Assembly: GCA_029557535.1 (NCBI GenBank)
Contig: JAKQII010000156.1
Span: 1 to 53,706 of the forward strand
Direction: 5' to 3'
Length of the DNA: 53,706 nucleotides
Source: Acidobacteriota bacterium
GTDB taxonomy: Bacteria; Acidobacteriota; Blastocatellia; Pyrinomonadales; Pyrinomonadaceae
Shown: positions 23,341 to 31,131 of the stretch, in pieces
How positions within the stretch are numbered: the stretch's first letter is position 1
Layout of the letters: the number at the start of each line of letters is the position of its first letter
The notes under the pieces: model-generated
Told to the model about the DNA's origin: nothing
Seen by the model: only the letters and a program-made list of their open reading frames with translations
Databases searched by the model: none
Translations under genes and position numbers: made by a program

Positions 23341-25455
23341 ATGTCAAACGAGGAAATTAAGGAAACTGAGGAGACTCCGGCTGAGACTTCCCCGGTTTCG
23401 GAGGTTAAGACAACGACGGCCCCCGCTGAAATCGCAGCGGAAGATTCGTTCAGCGAGCAGGTGTCGAGCGAAGAGGATTTCGGCTCGATACTTGAAAAAT
23501 TCGAACAGGATCAGGTTGTCGTTCACCCCGGTGAAGTGGTCACCGGCAAGGTAATCGGTGTTTCAGAACACGGAGTTGTCGTCGATTTCGGCTATAAGGC
23601 CGAAGGCGTCGCCCCGCTCGAAGAGTTCACGGCACCGAACGGCGAAGTTACGGTCAAGACAGGGGACGAGGTCGAGGTCGTTATCCGGAACCTCCCGTCA
23701 GGCGATGGTCCGCCGGTGCTTTCGTTTAATGATGCACAGCGACGTAAGACCTGGGAAGAGATTGAAAAGGCGTTCAGGGACGGAACCCCGGTCAGCGGCG
23801 TCGTCGTGGACAAGACGAAGGGCGGTCTGAACGTAGACATCAGCGGTATCGAGGCATTCATGCCGGGGTCGCTCGTCGATTCGCGTCCGGTCTCCAACCT
23901 TGATTCGTACAAGGGTCAGGAGATCGAGGCGGTCGTCATCAAGTTCAGCCGCAAGAAAAACAATATCGTCCTTTCTCGCAAAGCAATCACTGATGAGGTC
24001 ATCGGCAAACAGAAAGCTGAAACGCTTGAGAAGCTCGAAACAGGCTTCGTGGTCGAGGGGGTCATCAAGAACTTGACCGACTACGGCGCGTTTGTCGATA
24101 TCGGCGGGATCGACGGGCTACTGCACGTCACCGATATGTCGTGGGGCCGTTTGCAGAATCCGTCTGACATGTTCAAGGTCGCCGATACGATCCAGGTCAA
24201 AGTTCTCAAATTGGACCGGGTCAAAGAGAAGGTTTCGCTCGGTTTCAAGCAACTTCAGCCCGATCCGTGGTCGGCCGTCGTTGAGCTTTACCCCGTTGGT
24301 GCGCGCATCAAGGGGAAGATCTCGAGCGTAACGGAATACGGCGCGTTCGTTGAACTCGAGCCAGGAGTTGAAGGACTGGTTCACGTATCGGAGATGTCGT
24401 GGTCGAAGCGTGCGCGCAGCCCGAAGACGTTTCTCAAATCCGGTGACGAGGTCGAAGTTCAGGTGCTCGGGGTCGATACGGAAGATCGCCGGATCAGCCT
24501 CGGCATGCGCCAGCTGCAGCCGAATCCCTGGGAACACGCGGCGGCGCTATATCGTGTGGGTACGACGGTGACCGGCAGCGTCCGCAACCTGACTGATTTC
24601 GGCGCCTTTATCGAACTCGAAGAGGGAATCGACGGCTTGGTCCACATCTCGGATATTTCGCGTTCGAAGAAGATCAAGCACCCGAAGGAGGTCCTGAAGA
24701 AGGGCCAGGAAGTACAGGCGGTTGTCACGAGCCTCGACGTCGACGCACAGAAGATGTCGCTCTCGATCAAGGAACTGGTTCCGAGCGTTTGGGATTCATT
24801 TATTACGGCGCACCGGCCGGGCGACGTCGTCCGCGGGAAGATCTCCCGATTTGCCGGGTTCGGTATTTTCGTAGAGCTCGAAGAGGATCTCGAAGGACTG
24901 TGCCATATCTCCGAGCTTTCGGACGAGCGGATCGATAATCCCGAAAAGATCTTCAGCATCGGTCAGGAACTGGATTTCAAGATCCTGCGTATCGAAACTG
25001 ACAATCACAAAATCGGGCTTTCGCACCGGGCGGTCGGAAAGGAAGACGAACCGATCGTCGACTACAAGAGCTACACAACCGAGGCGAAGGGCGGTATGGC
25101 TTCGCTCGGGGAACTTGCGAACTTGAAATTCTCTTCGTCAAAATCCGAGGAGGCGAAAACCGAGGCGGCCGAACCGGCCGCTTCCAAAGCCAAGGAAGTT
25201 GAGGAAGTTGCGGAAGTTGAAGAAGCTGCCTCATCTGAAGAAGTTGCGGCAGTTGAAGAAGTTGCCGTAGTTGAAGAAGTCGCGGAAGTCGAAGAAGTTG
25301 CGGCAGTTGAAGAGGTTGCTGAAGCCGTTGACTCGTCGGAAGTTTCGGATAAGATCGATTCCGCCGAATCGACTGACGCGCCTGACGTACTTGAAGCTGC
25401 GGAGCAAGGCGTTGAAGTGAAGGGCGGTGAGGCGGACGCTGAAGCCGCGTCCTGA
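23341..25455 (+). CDS. rpsA: 30S ribosomal protein S1
   Basis: A 704-residue S1 with six OB-fold S1 domains starting at about residues 60, 145, 225, 315, 400 and 490. Typical cores are DYGAFVDIGGIDGLLHVTDMSW and EYGAFVELEPGVEGLVHVSEMSW-like segments. It recruits mRNA to the small ribosomal subunit. An acidic N-terminal extension (1-55) precedes domain 1. The C-terminal tail beyond about 590 is very acidic and rich in Glu, Val and Ala, built from repeats of the type VEEVAxVEEVA. It is longer than the roughly 560 residues of E. coli S1, mainly because of the two acidic tails. AAGGAAA upstream serves as ribosome-binding site. Confidence 0.95.
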   Translation: MSNEEIKETEETPAETSPVSEVKTTTAPAEIAAEDSFSEQVSSEEDFGSILEKFEQDQVVVHPGEVVTGKVIGVSEHGVVVDFGYKAEGVAPLEEFTAPNGEVTVKTGDEVEVVIRNLPSGDGPPVLSFNDAQRRKTWEEIEKAFRDGTPVSGVVVDKTKGGLNVDISGIEAFMPGSLVDSRPVSNLDSYKGQEIEAVVIKFSRKKNNIVLSRKAITDEVIGKQKAETLEKLETGFVVEGVIKNLTDYGAFVDIGGIDGLLHVTDMSWGRLQNPSDMFKVADTIQVKVLKLDRVKEKVSLGFKQLQPDPWSAVVELYPVGARIKGKISSVTEYGAFVELEPGVEGLVHVSEMSWSKRARSPKTFLKSGDEVEVQVLGVDTEDRRISLGMRQLQPNPWEHAAALYRVGTTVTGSVRNLTDFGAFIELEEGIDGLVHISDISRSKKIKHPKEVLKKGQEVQAVVTSLDVDAQKMSLSIKELVPSVWDSFITAHRPGDVVRGKISRFAGFGIFVELEEDLEGLCHISELSDERIDNPEKIFSIGQELDFKILRIETDNHKIGLSHRAVGKEDEPIVDYKSYTTEAKGGMASLGELANLKFSSSKSEEAKTEAAEPAASKAKEVEEVAEVEEAASSEEVAAVEEVAVVEEVAEVEEVAAVEEVAEAVDSSEVSDKIDSAESTDAPDVLEAAEQGVEVKGGEADAEAAS
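25197..25330 (+). repeat. In-gene 18-base tandem repeat coding for the S1 acidic tail
   Basis: Imperfect units of GTTGAAGAAGTTGCGGCA-like sequence recur about seven times in frame, encoding VEEVAA/VEEVAE. Units differ by single substitutions, so slippage or unequal recombination could change tail length between strains. Confidence 0.75.
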
Positions 25456-25531
25456 TCCGCACTGAGTTGTTTAGGCCGCGGGGAGTGTTTTTTGAGTTTT
25501 GCTAATTCTAGGGTCTTGAGAGGAGAAAAAC

Positions 25532-25813
25532 ATGACGAAGGCTGACCTGGTCGAACGTGTCGCAAAGGAAGCGGAGCTAACAAAGAAAGATGCGGAACAA
25601 CTCGTTGAAATTGTGTTCGACAGCATCATCGATTCACTCAACTCCGGCGAGAAGATCGAGTTGAGGGGATTCGGTAGTTTCAGGGTCCGTCAGCGCAACG
25701 AACGGAGCGGCCGAAATCCGAAGACCGGAGCCGCGGTCAGCATTCCCGCGAAACGCGTCGCCTACTTCAAGCCCGGAAAAGAACTCAAGGAACTTATCAA
25801 TAAAGGGAAATGA
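25532..25813 (+). CDS. HU/IHF-family DNA-binding protein
   Basis: A 93-residue nucleoid protein that dimerises and bends DNA. MTKADLVERVAKEAELTKKD is the HU N-terminus, GFGSFRVRQRNERSGRNPKTG the diagnostic core (about residues 47-67), and PAKRVAYFKPGKELKELIN the C-terminus. The sequence KTGAAVSIPAKRV leans to the HU/IHF-beta side; HU versus IHF cannot be decided without a tree. GAGAGGAG lies before the ATG. It follows rpsA by 76 bases in the same direction, the order seen for rpsA-ihfB in Proteobacteria, and precedes HIT and lexA-like genes closely. Confidence 0.95.
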   Translation: MTKADLVERVAKEAELTKKDAEQLVEIVFDSIIDSLNSGEKIELRGFGSFRVRQRNERSGRNPKTGAAVSIPAKRVAYFKPGKELKELINKGK

Positions 25814-25822
25814 GGTGGCTCC

Positions 25823-26317
25823 GTGGATCTTTTGTGGAGTCCGTGGCGATACGATTACATAACTAAGGATATTGCAAATTCAGCCGCCGATCCGTGCGAC
25901 TGTGTGTTCTGCAGAATTCTCGAAAGCTCGGCCGGTGACAAGGAGAAGTTCATTCTCCATCGGGCCGAGCATAATTTTGTGATCCTCAACATATATCCGT
26001 ACATAACCGGACACCTCATGATCGTCCCGTACGAGCATCTGGCGAACTTCGACGAGTTGTCGACGCCGGTTTCGAACGAACTGACCGAGATTACGAAGCG
26101 GTGCCAATCGATACTACGCGAGGTTTATCGGCCGGACGGATTCAATATCGGGATGAACCTCGGAAAAGCGGCCGGAGCCGGAGTAGCGGGGCACCTGCAT
26201 CAGCACATTCTACCGAGGTGGTCCGGGGATTCGAACTTCATGACATCGATCGCGCAAACGCGGACGATTCCCGAAGCGCTGACAATGACGTTTGAGAAAC
26301 TCTCTTCACGATTCTGA
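25823..26317 (+). CDS. HIT-family nucleotide hydrolase/transferase
   Basis: A 164-residue protein whose motif HLHQHILPRW (about residues 131-140) is the histidine triad; the middle region has HNFVILNIYPYITGHLMIVP. The N-terminal LWSPWRYDYI and the pair Cys26/Cys29 (CVFC, likely zinc) match the AP4A-phosphorylase/HIT branch. The expected reaction is cleavage of dinucleoside polyphosphates or adenylylated compounds. The start is the GTG at 25823, with GAGGTGG 4-10 bases upstream. It lies 9 bases after the HU/IHF gene and 14 before the LexA-like gene: one operon. Confidence 0.9.
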   Translation: MDLLWSPWRYDYITKDIANSAADPCDCVFCRILESSAGDKEKFILHRAEHNFVILNIYPYITGHLMIVPYEHLANFDELSTPVSNELTEITKRCQSILREVYRPDGFNIGMNLGKAAGAGVAGHLHQHILPRWSGDSNFMTSIAQTRTIPEALTMTFEKLSSRF

Positions 26318-26331
26318 ATTGGGATAACCGG

Positions 26332-26952
26332 ATGCACCCACGCACGAAGCGCCAAAAAGAGATCCTGGAGTACATCACGACATTTATTGCGACGCGCGGG
26401 TACAAGCCGTCGTATCGCGAGATCGCGGACCACTTCAACCTGGCCTCAAAGGCGGCCGTCGCGAAGCATATTGAATCTCTCGAAAAACAAGGGCTTATTT
26501 CGCGGCGGCGTGACAACGGCAGTTTCGGACTTCAGATCCAGCCGAAGGAAGCCGCGGTCGATCTCGTCTGCGAGATCGAATGGCTCGACGTGCCGCGGAC
26601 GACACGGACCCTCGACGACTATTCGGACGAGTCGGTGCTGGTTCCGTCGTTCATGCTCGGATTTTACAAGCCCGAGCGGCTCGCGGCATTCGTGGTTCCC
26701 AACGATTCGATGCTTGACGAACATATCTGCGAGGGCGACATCGCGCTGGTTGAGCGTCGTACGTTCGCGCGGGACGGAGACGTCGTGGTCGCTATCGTCA
26801 ATTCCGAGCGCGCGGTGCTCAAGCGCATCTTCCGCAGCGGCGCCGACGTCGAACTTCATCCGGCCAATAAGAATTACGAGAGCATTCGCATCGGCGCCGA
26901 CAGCATCGAAGTGATTGCGATCTTCCGGGGACTTATCCGACCGCTTGTTTGA
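26332..26952 (+). CDS. lexA: LexA-like repressor without a recognisable cleavage site
   Basis: A 206-residue S24/LexA-family protein. The N-terminal winged helix has the LexA signature (KRQKEILEYITTFIATRGYKPSYREIA, then AVAKHIESLEKQGLI). The C-terminal peptidase domain has the Ser126 (NDSML) and Lys164 (AVLKRI) dyad with normal spacing (38, against 37 in E. coli). The hinge region 72-105, which should contain an Ala-Gly bond, reads DLVCEIEWLDVPRT and has no Ala-Gly pair. Self-cleavage of the usual kind therefore looks unlikely, while the fold is otherwise intact. It may be a non-inducible or differently triggered regulator. Co-transcribed with the HIT gene. Confidence 0.85.
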   Translation: MHPRTKRQKEILEYITTFIATRGYKPSYREIADHFNLASKAAVAKHIESLEKQGLISRRRDNGSFGLQIQPKEAAVDLVCEIEWLDVPRTTRTLDDYSDESVLVPSFMLGFYKPERLAAFVVPNDSMLDEHICEGDIALVERRTFARDGDVVVAIVNSERAVLKRIFRSGADVELHPANKNYESIRIGADSIEVIAIFRGLIRPLV

Positions 26953-27077
26953 GCCGAGCCGGGCCTCAGAGCGCCGTTCTTGCATGAGTCCTGAAACAAC
27001 TGGACCGTTGTCTGTTAGCCGCCCGTCCTTGGTTTGATTCACCTCAATGCAAGGAGTATTCTTAGACCTTCGCTGTT

Positions 27078-28520
27078 ATGTCGAAACCTACTCCAAACGC
27101 AAGTTACAGCCTGACGCTTCGGGTTAAAATTCATAATCGGCCGGGAAAACTCGGCGAGATCACGACCGCGATCGGGCAAGCCGGCGGTGATATCGGCGCG
27201 ATCGACATCGTGTCTGTCGGACGGGATTTTCTGATTCGCGACATCACGGTGAATGCATATTCCGAAAGCCACGACCGGGAGATCCTTGACGCGATCGGAA
27301 ACATCGACGGCGTCGAGGTTATCAACTCATCCGACAAGACGTTTCTGATGCATCTTGGCGGCAAGATCGAAATGGTCTCGAAGGTTCCGCTGAAGACCCG
27401 TGCCGATCTTTCCATGGCCTACACTCCGGGTGTCGCCCGCGTCTGCGAAGCGATTCACCGCGATCCGGAGAAAGCCTACACCCTGACGATCAAGAAGAAC
27501 ACCGTCGCCGTCGTGTCTGACGGCACGGCAGTCCTTGGGCTCGGTGATATCGGACCGGCTGCGGCGATGCCCGTGATGGAAGGCAAGGCCCAGTTATTCA
27601 AGGAGTTCGGCGGCGTCGACGCGTTTCCGATCTGTCTGGATACGAAAGATCCGCACGAGATCGTGGAGACGGTGAAACGCATCAGTGTCGCGTTCGGCGG
27701 GATCAATCTCGAGGACATCTCGGCTCCGCGGTGCTTTGAGATCGAAGAGAGGTTAAAGAACGAACTCGACATCCCGGTATTTCACGACGATCAGCACGGC
27801 ACGGCGGTTGTCGTTCTCGCGGCGTTGATCAACGCGCTCAAGATTGTCGGTAAGAGGATCGGGGATATCAAGGTTGTTGTTAACGGGATCGGGGCCGCGG
27901 GCGTCGCCTGTTCCAAGATCGTGATGGCCGCGGGCGTCAAGAACCTCGTCGGCTGCGATACCAAGGGAGCGCTTTATCTTGGGCGCAAAGAGAACATGAA
28001 CTGGGTCAAGGAGTGGTTCGCGAACAACACGAACCCGGCCCGTGAGACAGGAACGATCCACGACGTGATAAAGGGTGCCGACGTTTTTCTCGGATTGAGC
28101 GTTCCTGGCGTGATCGGGCCGGACGATCTCAAGAACATGGCACCCGATCCGATCGTTTTTGCGATGGCGAATCCGATACCCGAGATCATGCCGGAAGATG
28201 CGGAGGGCCTTGTCGCGGTCATGGCGACCGGACGCAGCGATTATCCGAATCAGATAAACAACGTCCTTTGTTTTCCGGGTATTTTTCGGGGTGCTCTCAA
28301 TTGCCGGGCATCGAGGATCAACGAAGCGATGAAACTCGCGGCGGCCGAGGCGATCGCGGGGATCATCTCTGAAGACGAGCTTCATCCCGACTACATCATT
28401 CCCTCGGTATTCGACCGGCGGGTCGGCGACGCGGTCGCTCATGAGGTCGAGAACGCGGCATACGAAAGCGGCGTCGCCCGTCGCGGGCATACGACACTCG
28501 AATCGACGTTTTCCTCCTGA
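27078..28520 (+). CDS. Malic enzyme with N-terminal ACT domain
   Basis: A 480-residue protein that would decarboxylate malate to pyruvate with NAD(P)+. Residues 8-85 form an ACT regulatory domain (RVKIHNRPGKLGEITTAI), so allosteric control by an amino acid or similar ligand is expected. The catalytic part has YTPGVARVC, LGLGDIGPAAAMPVMEGKAQLFKEFGGVDAFPIC, and the metal-binding FHDDQHGTAVV (about residues 235-245). The nucleotide fold contains NGIGAAGVAC. Length without ACT (about 390) is the small bacterial form, without the phosphotransacetylase domain of MaeB. NAD versus NADP preference cannot be read by eye. Convergent with a 65-residue gene; its terminator lies inside that gene. Confidence 0.93.
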   Translation: MSKPTPNASYSLTLRVKIHNRPGKLGEITTAIGQAGGDIGAIDIVSVGRDFLIRDITVNAYSESHDREILDAIGNIDGVEVINSSDKTFLMHLGGKIEMVSKVPLKTRADLSMAYTPGVARVCEAIHRDPEKAYTLTIKKNTVAVVSDGTAVLGLGDIGPAAAMPVMEGKAQLFKEFGGVDAFPICLDTKDPHEIVETVKRISVAFGGINLEDISAPRCFEIEERLKNELDIPVFHDDQHGTAVVVLAALINALKIVGKRIGDIKVVVNGIGAAGVACSKIVMAAGVKNLVGCDTKGALYLGRKENMNWVKEWFANNTNPARETGTIHDVIKGADVFLGLSVPGVIGPDDLKNMAPDPIVFAMANPIPEIMPEDAEGLVAVMATGRSDYPNQINNVLCFPGIFRGALNCRASRINEAMKLAAAEAIAGIISEDELHPDYIIPSVFDRRVGDAVAHEVENAAYESGVARRGHTTLESTFSS

Positions 28521-28718
28521 TCAGGTCGAGACGCGGCCCGAATCCGAATAGAGGCACCGCATGCAGAAGCGGTGCTTTTTTCGTTCGTCCGGCGGTATCC
28601 GCGCGGTTCGCGGATGCCGTTCGAGGATCGTCCGCTCGTCCGGGTCCAAGTCGCTCCAGCCTTTGAGATTCGGGGACAGGCAACGTGGACAGGTCGTTTC
28701 GTGAATGAGTTTTCGCAT
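28521..28718 (-). CDS. Small zinc-ribbon protein
   Basis: A 65-residue protein with two CxxC knuckles, CPRC (10-13) and CMRC (52-55), separated by a basic/acidic helical middle with DPDER and PPDERKKH. It probably binds one zinc ion. The function is unknown. The frame is open further upstream to 28775, but the ATG at 28718 gives a compact family-like start. The stop codon touches the malic enzyme stop (TGA then TCA), and the malic enzyme terminator hairpin is embedded in codons for the second knuckle. Confidence 0.7.
   Translation of the reverse strand: MRKLIHETTCPRCLSPNLKGWSDLDPDERTILERHPRTARIPPDERKKHRFCMRCLYSDSGRVST
28554..28581 (+). terminator. Malic enzyme terminator, inside the opposing coding region
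   Basis: Perfect 7-pair stem GCACCGC/GCGGTGC with an 8-base loop, followed by six T residues (28576-28581). Read on the other strand it codes for the KKHRFCMRCL region of the 65-residue zinc-ribbon protein. Confidence 0.82.
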
Positions 28719-28843
28719 CGCTTTTGACCGATATGAATCGGAATGTTCTTCAGGTTCAGAATTTCGGCCGACCATCCGTTAGATGTAGATCGCCGTTATC
28801 GCGTCGCAAAAGGTTTCTTTTGGAATCGTCGCAACGGATGTTT

Positions 28844-28873
28844 TTGCCCGCAACGAATGCGAACGTCTATAAT
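28844..28873 (+). promoter_or_regulatory. Promoter of the transglutaminase gene
   Basis: TTGCCC (28844-28849), 18 bases, perfect TATAAT (28868-28873); ATG at 28905. Confidence 0.6.
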
Positions 28874-28904
28874 CTAAAAGCGGCCGGACCGCATCGAAGA
28901 ACTG

Positions 28905-31091
28905 ATGACGTTCGAAACCTTCTTCAGGCTGACATCATATCTCGTCGTTATGTGCGGCTTCCTGGCGCTCTTTGTGTCGGGCTCCGTCGGGGTCGCGTTT
29001 TCGGGCGTTTTCCTCGTTCTTTTCATTGTCGCCTGGTTTCTTGAATCTACAAACTGGCAACTTTCCGAACGCGTTGGCACCGCGTTGGTCATTCTTACGG
29101 TGCCGCTCTTCTATTTCACCTGGCGGTTCAGGCTCTTCGGAGCGGGCGGGGACGAAGCTGCGATCGCCGGGCTCCTTTCCCGGTTCATTCTGGGGCTTTC
29201 GATCGTCAAACTCCTGCAACGCAAGCGAGACCGCGACTGGCTTTTTCTTTACATGATGGCGTTCTTCGAGGTGCTGCTTTCCGCGGCGATGAGCGTCAGT
29301 CCGGTTTATCTCGCGGTGCTCGTTCTCTTTTTGTTCTTTACGGCGATCGCGGTCCTGGGATTCGAGATCGGCAAATCATCGAGAGCGTTACCATCGTATC
29401 GGTTGAATTCGGAACAGGGACAGAAGCGGCTCGATGCGGCTCCGTTCAGGCGCCTTCCGACGACCGCGATACTGCTGATCGTTGCGGTGATCGTGTTCGC
29501 GGCCCCCATCTTTTTTCTTCTTCCGCGGGTCGGCGGCGCGGGTTTCGGTGCTGGTGAAAATGGCGTGCGCGGGATGACGGGATTTTCGGATTCGGTGCGC
29601 CTCGGGGAACTCGGACGGATCCTTGAAAGCGACGAGACGGTGATGCGCGTCAAGGTGGACGTCGCACCCGGCGCGTCGGCGTCGGGTTTTCGCTGGCGCG
29701 GCGTCGCGCTCGACCAGTTCGATAACAAGACCTGGAAGCAGTCCCGGAAACGGAAGCAGAGTTTTTTTCGTGCGGATCGGGACGTTTTCCTTGTCGGACC
29801 TCGCATGACGCGGCCGAAGCCGGTGCTCCAGACGATCTACCTCGAACCGATGGACTCGAACGTTTTATTCTCGCTTGCCCATCCGGTCATGGTTCAGGGG
29901 AACTTCCTCGAAGTCCGAAAAGACGAGGACGACGGGTTGAGCGCAACCCGAGCTGGGAACGAGAGGATCAACTATTCGGTCCAGTCGGATCTTGGCGAGC
30001 CGTCGCCGGAACGCCTGCGGAGCGACGATACTTCATATTCGGCGGACGAAGTATCCCGATTTCTGCAACTCCCGGATGAATTTGATCCCGGGATTTCGGC
30101 GCTGGCGGCGCAAGTCACGGGAGGTTCGGTGAGCCGTTTTGACAAGGCGCGGGCGATCGAGTCGTATCTGCAGAAAAATTTCGGTTACACACTCGAACAA
30201 AAGTCTTCCGGGGAACAGCCCGTCGCCGACTTTCTATTCAATGTACGCGAAGGGCACTGCGAGTATTTTTCGTCGGCGATGGTCCTGATGCTGCGAACAC
30301 AGGGGATTGCCGCTCGCGTCGTCAACGGATTCCAGCAGGGGGAATTCAACGATACGGCCGGGGTTTTCGTCGTCAAGCAGAAGGACGCGCACTCATGGGT
30401 TGAGGTATATTTTCCCCGAGATCGGGTCTGGATCGCGTTCGATCCGACGCCGTTCGCCGGCCGTGCGGATTATTCGCTATCAGGCGGATTGCTCGGTCAA
30501 GTCAGCCGTTATCTCGACGCGCTCGAGACCTTTTGGATCCAGTACTTCGTGGCATTCGACAATCACGAGCAGCGCTCTCTTTTCAGATCGATACGTGACG
30601 GATTCAATGATTTTCAGAATTCTGTCTCGATTCAGGCCGAGTATCTTCAAGCTCGGATCAGCGAATGGTGGTCGGCGATCAGAGGCGACCGGGGAATCGA
30701 GGCGCGGTTGTCGGCGGTCAAATACGGGGTCGTGTACGTGGCCGGGATCATGATCGCCTTGTTCGCCTCGACATGGCTCTACAAGAGGCTGAATCTGCGG
30801 GATCTGGCGAAACGCATTTTGATGTGGCTCCGGCGGCGAAAGGTCCGAGGAATCGTTGAATTCTATGACCGCATGACCGCGGTTCTCTCACGCCGCGGAC
30901 TTAACCGTGATCCCTCACAGACTCCGCTTGAATTCGCCGTCGCGGTCGGTATACCGGCAGTCGGGGTCATCACCGACCGCTATAACCGCGTCCGATTTGG
31001 CGGCGCGGACCTGACGGAGTCCGAATCGGAGGAGATCGAGCGGCTGATCGTTTCGATCGAGGATCAGCCTCATACGTCCAGGCGAATCTGA
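28905..31091 (+). CDS. TgpA-like membrane transglutaminase (DUF3488 plus transglutaminase core)
   Basis: A 728-residue inner-membrane protein. About six hydrophobic helices fill residues 8-205. A large periplasmic domain contains the transglutaminase core with Cys452 (EGHCEYFSSAMVLMLRTQG), His496 (KDAHSWVEVYF) and Asp513 (AFDPTP): a complete papain-like triad. A further helix at about 603-623 is followed by a cytoplasmic DUF4129-like tail. The Pseudomonas TgpA family is essential for growth, but its substrate remains unclear. The usual neighbours (a MoxR ATPase and a DUF58 protein) are absent here. It stands upstream of rimO with a 40-base gap, so read-through is possible. Confidence 0.92.
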   Translation: MTFETFFRLTSYLVVMCGFLALFVSGSVGVAFSGVFLVLFIVAWFLESTNWQLSERVGTALVILTVPLFYFTWRFRLFGAGGDEAAIAGLLSRFILGLSIVKLLQRKRDRDWLFLYMMAFFEVLLSAAMSVSPVYLAVLVLFLFFTAIAVLGFEIGKSSRALPSYRLNSEQGQKRLDAAPFRRLPTTAILLIVAVIVFAAPIFFLLPRVGGAGFGAGENGVRGMTGFSDSVRLGELGRILESDETVMRVKVDVAPGASASGFRWRGVALDQFDNKTWKQSRKRKQSFFRADRDVFLVGPRMTRPKPVLQTIYLEPMDSNVLFSLAHPVMVQGNFLEVRKDEDDGLSATRAGNERINYSVQSDLGEPSPERLRSDDTSYSADEVSRFLQLPDEFDPGISALAAQVTGGSVSRFDKARAIESYLQKNFGYTLEQKSSGEQPVADFLFNVREGHCEYFSSAMVLMLRTQGIAARVVNGFQQGEFNDTAGVFVVKQKDAHSWVEVYFPRDRVWIAFDPTPFAGRADYSLSGGLLGQVSRYLDALETFWIQYFVAFDNHEQRSLFRSIRDGFNDFQNSVSIQAEYLQARISEWWSAIRGDRGIEARLSAVKYGVVYVAGIMIALFASTWLYKRLNLRDLAKRILMWLRRRKVRGIVEFYDRMTAVLSRRGLNRDPSQTPLEFAVAVGIPAVGVITDRYNRVRFGGADLTESESEEIERLIVSIEDQPHTSRRI

Positions 31092-31131
31092 ATCCGAACA
31101 ATGTGCTATCCTAGCTATTTCGTTCGGAGTT

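Noticed and set aside
25197-25330. Regularly spaced repeats, considered as a CRISPR-like array
   Set aside because: Units are contiguous, in frame and code for an acidic protein tail; there are no spacers.
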